DNA of 64,000 nt, from positions 33,958,759 through 34,022,758 of the forward strand of contig CM037781.1 in the NCBI GenBank assembly GCA_021229015.1. The letters run 5' to 3'. The position numbers were made by a program, and so were the translations under genes. The notes under the pieces are model-generated. The model ran no database searches. It was not told the origin of the DNA and saw only the letters and a list, made by a program, of their open reading frames with translations. How positions within the stretch are numbered: position 1 is the stretch's first letter; each line of letters starts with the position of its first letter. Shown here piece after piece: positions 14,124-31,331 of this stretch. The stretch comes from Solen grandis (lineage: Eukaryota > Mollusca > Bivalvia > Adapedonta > Solenidae).

Positions 14124-14143
14124 GGCGCCCCCTATTGGAAATT
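14124..14143 (-). promoter_or_regulatory. CTCF-like motif
   Basis: On the minus strand: tccaatagggggcgccac, close to the CTCF consensus CCAsyAGrgGGCGC. A weaker similar word (ccgggaccccctattacg) lies about 55 bases on. A sequence match only. Confidence 0.4.
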
Positions 14144-14718
14144 TTTATTATCAAGCCATACTGCGTTTATACGCAGATACCGGGACCCCCTATTACGAAC
14201 TCGAAACAATAAAATAAAATTCTTCCACGAAGAAAAAAATCGAATTTTAAGACCTTAAAAGGGAATTTACATCAGATTTATCTCAATCCATTCCAAAGCT
14301 AGACAATTATTCATAAAAATCATTTCCCTCGACGAGCAAGGCTGCATTACTATCGAAACATCATCCAAGTCCATTTTACTAGCCTCTTGACTAGATATAG
14401 ATACGTTTCGAGTGTCATAATAGCAGAGTATATAATCAAAAAGCCGAATATTCTATATTAATGGAATTTGTATGGGACTTTGCCATAACATCTCAATCCG
14501 GCTCACAGATAGACCCAAAGCGCCGTTCGGCTCTTCCCATTGAATTAGGCATTAGAAGGGCGACGCTCTGCTTGTTTCGCCATCTTTATGGAATGTTTTA
14601 TTCAGATAATCGTGTACCTACTTAGACATTGGGCACCGAACATTGTGTAATCTTTCAGAGTCACACAACTCTCATCGGCTAGGAATAATGTTCTGTACAG
14701 TGGCAGGAAGGACTTGCA

Positions 14719-14735
14719 GACACTAGATGGCGCTG
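14719..14735 (+). promoter_or_regulatory. CTCF-like motif
   Basis: gacactagatggcgctg fits the CTCF core (CACTAGATGGCGC). It is in the opposite orientation to the motif at 14124, about 590 bases away. Confidence 0.42.
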
Positions 14736-15620
14736 CAAACACACAAATGACGTCCGTAGTACGCCTCTCTGATAGTTTTGAATCTCGGGCTGGGATCTGA
14801 AGCTTCCTCCCTTGGGAGAACGGAGTCGAAAAGGGTGCACTCGTTCCTTTTAACTTGAAAGAACACAGGAGAGAAGGCTGAAAGAAATGCAGTTGGCGTC
14901 ATCAGCTGAATTTCAGCGTAGATCGTATGTTGATTTGGGTTGCCTTTGTAAATATTTACAAGGAAAAAATCAAAATACGAAAGAGATGTAAAGTACGACA
15001 TTATAAATTAATAATATTTAACATATGGAGAAGACTTATTGGAGACAAGGAAACTGCTAAAGCGTTTTCGCGTGTTCACAAGTGCGCTTGAAACTAGAAA
15101 CCTGTCTATAACTCGAGCATGTTTTGTGATATTTTATTATCATTTGTCTGCAGAGATGAAATAAACAAATAAAAGAAGAAAATCTAATTTTGAGCGCAAA
15201 GGATATAGACAGCATGCTTTTCTAGATAATGCAAAAATGTCAGCAATTTGTTTTCATTTAGAGGGAAACAAACTGCGCGATTTGAATTATTGAAATGATA
15301 TAAAAGTATGATTGTTTATCTTCTATAGCAGGAAAACCTTAAAGTACATATTGTCGTTCACACTATTAATTTAAGTCGACCAGAAAACAATTTTTCAAAA
15401 CGTAAACTAAACCCTGTCAACGGTTCCTGGGATGGGCCAGTACTTTGCGCTTTGGGAGGCCTATGACCCTTAGAACTGGGGCGTTTTATATGAAACACAG
15501 AGTAAAGAAGAGATATTTTAAGAAATGATGCCCAATGATCTACACGTATTTATTTATGATTAGTAATGTAGTAGCAGAAGAAGTAATGCAATAACGTCAG
15601 TATTAAGAACATTTTTAAGG

Positions 15621-16170
15621 AGCGATCCCGGTGACCGAATGGTTAGAGCGTCCGCTCCGGAATCGAGAGGTCGTGGGTTCGATCCCCGGCCGAGACATAC
15701 CAAAGTAATATAAATTGTACTGGTATAGCTCCTTTGCTAGGCGCTCAGCACATAAGGGTATTTCTGGTTCGTCCGGTATCAGGATGATGTGACTGGGTGT
15801 GGTATCATGCCATATGTCTACGGCGTGATATTGCAGTGTGGCAGCACTATATTTGTCTCAAGTAGACCGGTGGCCGAGTGGTTAGAGCAACCGCTCCGGA
15901 ATCGGGAGTTGGTTCGATCCCCGGCCGAGGCATACCAAAGTCGTATAAATGGTACTGGTATAACTCCTTTGCTAGGCGCTCAGCACATAAGGGTATTTCT
16001 GGTTGGTCCGGTTTCAGGATGAAGTGACTGGATGTGGTATCATGCCATATGTCTACAGCGTGATACTGCAGTGTGGCAGCACTATATCTGTCTCAAGAAG
16101 ACATCGTTTCCAAATGACTGAAATATTGTCGGTGGGACGTTAAAACCAACAAAACAAACAAACAAACACT
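15621..16170 (+). mobile_element. tRNA-derived SINE, family 2, tandem dimer
   Basis: Two similar units, 15621-15861 and 15862-16170. Each starts with a tRNA-like head (ccggtggccgagtggttaga; ggttcgatccccggccgag). Each continues with acataagggtatttctggtt, gtggtatcatgccatatgtc and gtggcagcactatat. Only the second unit has the 3' end, tgactgaaatattgtcggtg...gttaaaaccaac followed by (caaa)n. The first unit stops where the second starts. Confidence 0.88.
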
Positions 16171-16596
16171 ATTTAGGCCATGGCTAACTAGTCTTTATAC
16201 TGAACTGGCTCGAATTCCACTAAAAATAATTAACGCTAAGTAATACTTAAATTCATAAACCAGGTAGATAGACATTCCAAAATAAAATTAGCAAATAATC
16301 ATTACCTAATTAATTAACAATAATTGTTAAAAAATGAAATATTTTTTTTATGAAATACGCGCTTAAGTATTTAAGATTAACTTAGCATTAAAGAATTGTT
16401 GGTGGAATTCGACCTGGTCTGGATATTGATTTTAATTATAGAAAGTAAATAGGGAGATTAAAAAGGTTCCGAAAACAAAGTGGAATCAGTAGTAAGGATG
16501 GTTATTGTACTTGGGTGTTCTTGTTTAGGTAGTTGCGATGATGATAATAAATATAAATAAATAAATAGTAATGACAATAATAAAATAAATAATAAT

Positions 16597-16622
16597 AATG
16601 ATGATGATGATGATGATGATAG
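16597..16622. repeat. (GAT)n microsatellite
   Basis: gatgatgat run after an AT-rich aataataa stretch. Confidence 0.9.
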
Positions 16623-17779
16623 TACGCAATAGTAGTTCGTACGTGATCTCTATTATTGGATTTTCCTTGGAAAAACCGATTTCCTGCTATAGTGTATCTT
16701 AGCCATTAAAGCTGTATACTGTATTTTACATGTTTGAATCGCCATTTAGTAAATTCCCTTGGAATGGTATAAGAAATTAAACTTGTCACTTACTTCTATT
16801 GTCGGACCTCCTATACGGAAGGTGTAAAGGAGTTTGTGACATTTCATTTAGTATGTAAATTCACAAACACATGGTTTTCAGACTTCGAAAAAAGTTGCGG
16901 TTTAGTGATTTCACAAAATATTGTGAATACAAAGGTTATAGGTTTGATCGAACTGGGGCAAAAATCTCATGAGACTGTCTGGCGCAAAGTACTGGTCCCA
17001 ACACAGAAACCGTCGAGACGGATTGGAAACTTGTCTCCTAATCGGCAAACAATAAAAAAATAGTAAGAAAAAAAGGAATGAAAGAAAAATAAATGAAAAT
17101 AAAAACTATTTTAGTTGTCAAAGATAGCAAATGAATGAGTCCTATATCACGTCGAATGTCAACCTGTCAAAACAATTTTATAACATATATTCTATTTCAG
17201 TTAAATCTACTAAAATATAGACAAAACAAACTTACAAACTAGGGTGAACGCATACCCAAGTTGACAGAAGTACCAATTCGTACTATATTTGCGCCTAATA
17301 AAAAAAATGATGAACATCTTTGTGTATAGAACACACCAGAGATTGAATTGTAATAATCAAATTTGATGGATGTAACATTTCTTTTTTTTTTCCCAGAGTA
17401 CCTTACATGCTTAACGCTATGTTTTTATAAACCTTAAAAGAAAGAAAGAAAAAAGTTTCTTCCTGTTCAATTTGAACATTATGATGTAAAAATATGTATT
17501 CTAGCAAAGTTCTCATATCGACATTTTACAGGAAACAAATATGCAATGTTTCCGATGTCAAATACCTCTCGAATAATTCAAAATAAAAAAGTGAAATGGA
17601 TAAACGTAAACGACAGCATGATAGTATAAAATCATGATTTTAATTTTCTTACTGACTTTGGACTCCCACGTAATGCGGTAAATGTCTTTGCCCTCCAAAA
17701 ACATGAAACTGAACTTACCATGATAATATTTGTCATTATTCTGTGTGTGCTAGAATCTGATAGTGAAACGTATCGGGGA

Positions 17780-18020
17780 CATTTTCTTTTGCCAATATGC
17801 AATTACTAGAACATATTAAGTTAGGGGTATATTCTCACCAATCCCTTTATATTTTTCGTAAATGTACCATTACTAGAATATGTTAGGATTATATTTGTTA
17901 CCTGTCTGCCCTTACTAGAAGATGTTAGGATATTTGTCACCAATATGTAATTTCAAGAACATGTTAACGATTCCCTTGTCATCAATATGTTAAGATTTGC
18001 CAGCAATATGTCAATGCTAG
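17780..18020. repeat. degenerate tandem repeat related to the minisatellite
   Basis: Four to five diverged units of about 45-60 bases with the words ccaatatg, attactagaacatgttag and ggatatttgtcacc. The ttactagaa word recalls the neighbouring 32-bp array. Confidence 0.65.
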
Positions 18021-18424
18021 ACCTTTTTTAAACTTATAAATTGTAATTTAAATCATTGTGTTATCAAATCATGGATTTGTCTTCTGATAACTCGCGCCAG
18101 CTGTTATTCGTAAGTCTTCCATTGCTATATTTTGAAGAGAACATATTTTGACAGGAATACATTTTCCTTCATTAAGTGGGCTTAGAATTGATAAAATCAA
18201 GATGATGTCATTTTATAAAAAAAAAAACAACAACAAAAAAAACAAAAAAAAAAAAACGGCAATTTTACTTGAACCAGAGCTTGACTTTTTCATGTAAATA
18301 TAGACGGTATTAACCTACCATTGCTATAATATACAGATCGGGTATAGGGTAAAAAGATAAAATCTACTAACTATTGTTAGAAAGCGTAGGGAATAGAATG
18401 ATATAGAATGACAAAAGTCTACCA

Positions 18425-18880
18425 TTTCCTACATTTGCTAGATGCTGAATATAGTATTGTCTACACTTGCTAGAAACTAAATATCATTGCCTCCATTTGT
18501 TAGAAACTAAATATACTATTGCCTACATTTGTTAGAAACTAAATATACCATTGCCTCATTTGTTAGAAACTAAATATACATTGCCTCCATTTGTTAGAAA
18601 CTAAATATACCATTTCCTCAATTATGTTATAAACTAAATATATCATTGCCTCCATTTGTTAGAAACTAAATATACCATTGCCTCCATTTGTTAGAAACTA
18701 AATATACCATTGCCTCCATTTGTTAGAAACTAAATATACCATTGCCTCCATTTGTTAGAAACTAAATATACCATTGCCTCAATTTGTTAGAAACTAAATA
18801 TATCATTGCCTACATTTGTTAGAAACTAAATATAATATTGCCTACACTTGCTAGATACTATATATATATACCATTGCTAG
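18425..18880. repeat. minisatellite, 32-bp unit, about 12-13 copies
   Basis: Unit ccatttgttagaaactaaat + ataccattgcct, repeated head to tail. Inner copies are nearly identical and outer ones degenerate into ttgctagaaactg variants until about 19050. Confidence 0.92.
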
Positions 18881-20827
18881 AAAATGCAGGGTATAGATAA
18901 AGAAATGATAGGGAACAGAATTAAGTAAAATATAATTCATTACAATTGCTAGAAACTGTGTGGTATAGAACAACGTAAAATATCTTTGCTATAATTGCTA
19001 GAGACTGTAGGGTCAAATGTAATATCAATTTTATTTTTCCTACAATTGCTGGGTACATATTAACTTCCAATCTACTGTTTGTAGGATATTAGGTAATAGA
19101 TGGACGGTATCATCGAAACTAAGTCGCAAAAATATCAAACCGTAATAACTTAAAAATATGCATATATATTTCTATGACAGCCAATAAATATATTTTGATT
19201 TCAAGTTATTTGTTGTCGATTTTAAAACAAATATCTAGTATCTATTTTTTTTTCTTTTCACCCTATTTGTAGATATGTTTTAAATTCACTTTAAAATGCA
19301 TCATTTATGAGAGGGAGCTCACATATATTCACACTTCTATCTCGAAACAGTTTTGATATATAGAGCATTGGCTTAGCTCAAAATGACTCTCTACCCTTGT
19401 AAACAGGATTACAAAAAAAAAGCATGGCGTTTTAACTGTTATTGCTTTTTAAGATAAAAATGTATTCATATTTTATAAGGTTGCAGTAGGAAGAAACCCA
19501 AGAATCGCCCTTTGTCCTTGTACACTCAGAACAAGAATTGTGTGTCGTATCACTATGCTGTATATCTACCCAGGATGATTTTATCTACAGTTGGTAGAGA
19601 AAATTCTGAAAGACAGACATACGATGCAGACGGACACTGAAACATTAAAAAAAGTTGTCACCTGTACGACTAAATGATATGCAAGGGAAATAACACGTAC
19701 TTACTTTTTTTTTGCAGGAATAACGGAGTTATTTCCCTTATAATGTGTAAATTACAAAATACAAACTAACACAGAGGTTATACTCTGTATGCATTTGTGA
19801 TTAATATGACGTGCTGTTAAAAGTAACATTAAAACCCAAAAAGGAAACCAAAACTGGACCTGTTATCTGCTGATCTTATTAATGATTTCGTCTGATTATA
19901 AAAAAAAAACTATTAATATTGTGTAATAGCACTGGTCGGAGGACAAGCCTACCTCGATATATAATGGGATCAAACGACTCAAGCACTGTTCAACCGGAAG
20001 GTGTATCTTCAAGTTTAGATACACATAAAATTACATGACAGTTTTGTAAACTGTCAAATCTTCAAAATGCATTTAAACCAAATTTAAATTAAAATTTTCC
20101 TTTAAAAAGGGGATTAAATTACAAATCTAAATCTAAATGAATATGTGGCTTGCGGCTGTGGCAGAAATATAAGTTGGGCTGTGTCTAGTTATTGTATCTA
20201 CCCAGTGTAACATTATTTTTATGTAATTAAAATAAGTTGTCTGGTTAACTTATATACTATAAACAAATAATGTGATCTTGAAAAAAAACAAAATTTAAAA
20301 AATTCTTCAATGTTCAGCAATTTTGAAAAAAACAACAACAAAAAAACAACAACAACAAACAAAAAAACAAGACAAAAAAAACAACAACAACAACAAACAA
20401 ACAAGGGAAGTAACAACTAGATTAACCGAACTTTTTCCCCTGATACATAATACCATACTCGTAATTCAGTACATTTAAGATAAATAATGTCTCAATCTTT
20501 AATATTCTTTTATTTTCAGATAAAAAATGTGGCTTCTTTTTTCTTCATTTCCAAAGGTTGCTTGAGATAACCAGCTATCGTAAACAAAGTCTATACTGAT
20601 TCTGATATGTGTGTTTTATACATGTATTATCAATTGTAAATGTAAAAATGTTTATGCCTGATTTTCTAATGGTTTTAAAGTGAATAAATTTTACTTTTCT
20701 CAATTGACAGATATCTCGATATTAGCGATTCTATGACATATGCTTAATTACATTTATTTGTGTTTTGTTTTAAATACGAGACCGTAACAAACTATCATAT
20801 CGTGATGGATGAACAGAGAGATACATT

Positions 20828-20851
20828 CTCTCTCTCTCTCTCTCTCTCTCT
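20828..20851. repeat. (CT)n microsatellite
   Basis: About 12 CT units. Confidence 0.95.
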
Positions 20852-21002
20852 GACTATAACAAAAGAAAAGGATTATTAAAAATTCATGTATACATATTTG
20901 CAAACTCAAAAATAGCAGAAAAAAAGCTATTATCCAATGTTTTTGTAGTTAATATATATGCTGACCTTTATAACCTGGAAATATACATGAACATCATAAT
21001 TA

Positions 21003-21188
21003 ACTGTAATCACCTTATATTTTAAGCGGTCAGCCAAGGGACAAGAGAAAGTGATAGCTTAACAGATGTGGTCACTAAATGGCTATAAAACATATAACAA
21101 ATTGCTAGTTTGATAATATCAAAACTGACCGTTGAATGAAGGTTGACTGGTTGCTACAAACGGCTGCTAACACAGGGTCAACTGTAAT
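21003..21188. repeat. MITE family B, copy 2
   Basis: actgtaatcaccttatattt then aagcggtcagccaaggg; ends acacagggtcaactgta. It lies about 450 bases upstream of the putative tubulin exon 1. Confidence 0.7.
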
Positions 21189-21641
21189 GGTATACTTAGT
21201 AGAAACAAAGAGCCCGGCTGTATGCCTGTCTTTCTGATTATTCCCTTTCTAAGTACGCTCTTGAAATACTAGAATTTGCGATAATTGATATCAACGCATC
21301 TATAAGTCACCTTACCGTAACAAAATTAACCCGCTGGGGACATAATACAGTTATATTCCGTCATGCGCCATGTGGTAAATTGGCATCATGTATTATTGAT
21401 AATCATAATATTTGTTTCCATGACTATGGTGTTGTGGTTGCCACGTTTTCAATATTTCATCAAGTCGGCCGGGACGGTCGTATGTAACAGAGCGTTCAAG
21501 CATATTCAAGTAATCGAACCCGCAGTTTCCAGTTTTCATTCCGGATCTCCAGAACGCACGATCAAGCTGTTCCTGAGAATCACAGACGTGTTTTAAAAAA
21601 CATTTTTAGTGGGTTGGCCTTCAATTGTTGATCATACAAAA

Positions 21642-28203
<6,562 letters not shown>

Positions 28204-28365
28204 TGTTAAAATTTGAAACTGAAGAAAACTATATGTTCTTTATAAGAAAAATCGTAAATCAATTTCATGAATATGCAAATTTCAATAGGAGTGATCGCCG
28301 CAAAAAATAACACATTTTTTCACAATACTATTTTTTTCTGATTCATTATAGTTTGATGTTATTAC

Positions 28366-28371
28366 AATAAA
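28366..28371 (+). terminator. polyadenylation signal AATAAA of the tubulin gene
   Basis: Canonical hexamer 163 bases downstream of the tubulin TGA in AT-rich 3' UTR-like sequence. No closer canonical signal is seen. Confidence 0.6.
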
Positions 28372-29163
28372 GTATACCAGATATTGAATAAGATTGTGTT
28401 TCAACTGACGGGCGATAGGAAGGAAGAAATGATCGATGAGAATTAAGATTTCTTGCATGCGAGCCGCTATCCAGGCATATGTAATGATATAATTTGCTAG
28501 AATGAATGAAAAAAGCAAATGTATCTGAAAGTATATTCAGAAAATAGCATCTGCCCAAAACTTCCTTTGTGAAGTGTATAACACCACCTCTAACCCCAAT
28601 TTGCATCGCTGCTCATATTTTGCCTAACCTCCATAACCGTCAAGGAACGCCCATGATTTTGAAATTAAAACTTAATTATACCACTTTCGATGACGTTAGT
28701 TGGGTTAGGACATTACATATGTACAGCGATAGATAATCTAGAATTATACTTTTCAGTTTTCGGATCTATGATTCACGAGGACAACTCATTTTGTTTTTTA
28801 AAGAAATAATGAACAGACTTGACGTGATAGTCTTGACGTGAGATGTACATAGTATAAAATGTGACCTTGATAACTGATACTTCGATTATAGTATACACCT
28901 TTAAAAATAACATATAAATATGTATACGGCTTAGGTCCCGACAGAATGTGTTCTTTATTAAATGTAAAAAATATGCAATTGAATGAAGTTTAGATGGAAC
29001 GAAAGAGGCATTGGAGAGAGCCGTTTAAGAAGTCCCTTGGTTAATGATGCTCTCGACCTTTACATTTTCTCATCATTTCAATATATACGCCCTATCTATT
29101 TAGACAAAAGTGTATGATTTAATACCCTACAAAGTTATCTCCCATCTTTGTATAATAATAAGA

Positions 29164-29343
29164 TACTGTAAAATCAACATTAGATTTCGTTGATTACGTA
29201 CTTATGGAAATTCCGTTGGTATATTTATTCGTGGATTTATGTTCAAGAAAAAAAAAGTTTTCGTTGGGTTCTACATTCTTGGATAAAATACTCCAAGAAA
29301 TCGGCGAAAATTATTGTCCCACGAAAATTAATGATTTTAAAGT
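29164..29343. repeat. MITE family A, copy 2 (inverted)
   Basis: tactgtaaaatcaacattag at one end and cccacgaaaattaatgattt at the other. Confidence 0.75.
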
Positions 29344-29448
29344 GGGCGAAAATGGACGGAACTTAATACTCTAATACGTAAGCAGCTGATGCCATGTTCA
29401 TAAATATTAGCAGGAAAAGAAGTTTTACAAAAGTACGTGATTTGAAGT

Positions 29449-29449
<1 letters not shown>

Positions 29450-29482
<33 letters not shown>
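29450..29482. repeat. (GA)n microsatellite
   Basis: About 15 GA units. Confidence 0.93.
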
Positions 29483-29486
<4 letters not shown>

Positions 29487-30320
29487 AGATTGAGTGGTGT
29501 TTTTCGTGAATATTTTTCAAGTATTTAAATTTTTAAATTGCTAAAATTATTTGTTTATTTTGAAAAGCTTCATCATAGTGGATAGTTATTTGTTTGTTTT
29601 CTTTGAAATGATGAATCGACTTTCTTCACTCTTATCATTTAATCCTGGGGAAAAAAAGAGATCCGTATTTACTGTACTCAGTTCTGTTTTTCTATTGGAA
29701 GTTGATTTCCGGCTGGACATTTGAACATTGTGTGGTGTTTGCTATTCAAGATAATTGAAAAAGTCGATAATGGACTACAATTAAGACTTGAAATTAATAT
29801 AGAAATAATATTCACTAAAAATAAGTCTAGAAAATAGTTTCATTTTATATTTTACATTTTACATAAAATGCATTCCAGATTTGTGAATGCATGACTGTAC
29901 AAAATTCGCCATAAATATCAATTTCAGTTTGCCACACGTAAAAGGTGATAAAACTATGACGACAAATATACACAGGTAGTAAAATGCATCCGATATAAAT
30001 GATCAAAGTTATGATGAATAATTGGGTAGTCATAGCAACTAGTAATAACTTCAAAAGGCAAATCTATAGAAGATCGATATCAGAAATACCGATCCATATG
30101 TACATGCATCAATAATTGACAACGGGCAGTCGAGCTTGAAGTCACCATGCGAGATACATGGCGCTCATGTCAAAACAGTCATGCAGACAATAAAGTGTCA
30201 AAACACCAACGTTTCGGCCTATGGCCTTCGAATCCCTATAGCGCAATGATAGGACAGACATATGTGTCAGACTAGGTAAAGTAAAGCGTGGTCTTACTTG
30301 TCCCCCTTTTTAATTAAAAG

Positions 30321-30651
30321 ACACACACACACACATCTTAAAGAAAAATGAAAAAACAAAACAAAAAAACAAAACAACAGAAATGCAATCATACACAGTC
30401 TTGAAATACTATCATAGCGAGGTATACAATGTGTGACCCATACCTCACTATTACGGGTTGTACCTGTTGTCAAAGCAAGATGCATTTTTGCGAGGTGTAT
30501 ATCGTTATGTGATACAACATTAAAACTAACCATTATTCCAGCCCACCTTACTACCTACTATAAACACTAATTACTAAAAAAACCCCCAAAAAACCTGCCC
30601 TTACCCTGACCCAAACATCCCAACCGATGTACAAGATATTACCTCACAAGG

Positions 30652-30699
<48 letters not shown>

Positions 30700-30991
30700 G
30701 AATCACATACAGAGTCCTGAAATACTATATCTTAGCGAGATATACACTGTGTGATTCCTACCTCACTAATACAGAGTGTACCTCGATCTGTATGTAAAAT
30801 GTTGTCAAAACGAGGTACATTTTTTCCGAGGTATACATCGTTATGTAAATTTAACATTGGAACTAACCATTATTTCAGCCCAAATTTAAACGCTACATAC
30901 AAAAAAGAAACCAAACCAACACCGAAAGTACAGGATTTCTACCTCACAAGGTCAGGTATCGAAAGCACACACACACAACACACACACACAC
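30321..30991. repeat. duplicated ~300-bp unit bounded by three (CA)n tracts
   Basis: (CA)n at about 30321-30334, 30653-30695 and 30967-30991. Between them lie two similar units with gaaatactat, gcgaggtatacaatgtgtga / gcgagatatacactgtgtga, catcgttatgt and aactaaccattat. Confidence 0.75.
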
Positions 30992-31202
30992 ACAACGTTG
31001 AGTCCGTTCTCACTGACTCAGACTGGATGTATGCATGTAACAAGTTTTATGAGGGTCCGTCTACAGATATATGACTGTTTAGTGAGCAGACCCCGGACTC
31101 TGATTGGAATATGTAGATGATGTTTATATGGGCACATGTAATCATGCTTTAATGTGACGTTGACTAGATAAGACACATACATTAATGAATATTTAAAATA
31201 TA

Positions 31203-31208
31203 TTTATT
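31203..31208 (-). terminator. possible polyadenylation signal of the ABCG gene
   Basis: AATAAA on the minus strand about 125 bases beyond the ABCG stop codon. Position is right, but the region is AT-rich, so chance occurrence is possible. Confidence 0.4.
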
Positions 31209-31331
31209 GTTTTCACATGTACATTTACATCGTACAGGTTATCATTTTAAATGGCACAAAATCAATTGTACTTTTTTTAAATAAAAATACAATGTAAGTA
31301 TGGACAACGAATGTTTTATATCCAGATATTG

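Larger units (their letters stand above)
12510..15615. other. intergenic, MITE B, G tract and CTCF-like motifs, no gene
   Basis: A frame at 14723-15001 on the minus strand has no domain. 14080-14830 is repeat-free and less AT-rich than its surroundings. Confidence 0.6.
16175..21640. other. intergenic upstream of tubulin
   Basis: Minisatellites, MITE B, A/T tracts. Sequence 21360-21640 would contain the tubulin promoter and 5' UTR; a GGTTGCCA half-site similar to an RFX site is at about 21435. Confidence 0.55.
28375..31200. other. intergenic between tubulin and ABCG
   Basis: MITE A, GA tract and the CA-bounded duplication. No coding signal. Confidence 0.65.

Noticed and set aside
15630..15710. 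tRNA gene (A and B boxes with good spacing)
   Set aside because: The sequence continues into a SINE body and is repeated 240 bases on; it is the head of a SINE.
18425..18880. CRISPR array (regular 32-bp repeats)
   Set aside because: Units are head to tail without unique spacers, and the genome is eukaryotic.
21430..21450. RFX X-box upstream of tubulin (GGTTGCCA)
   Set aside because: Only one half-site; the second half is not present at the right spacing.
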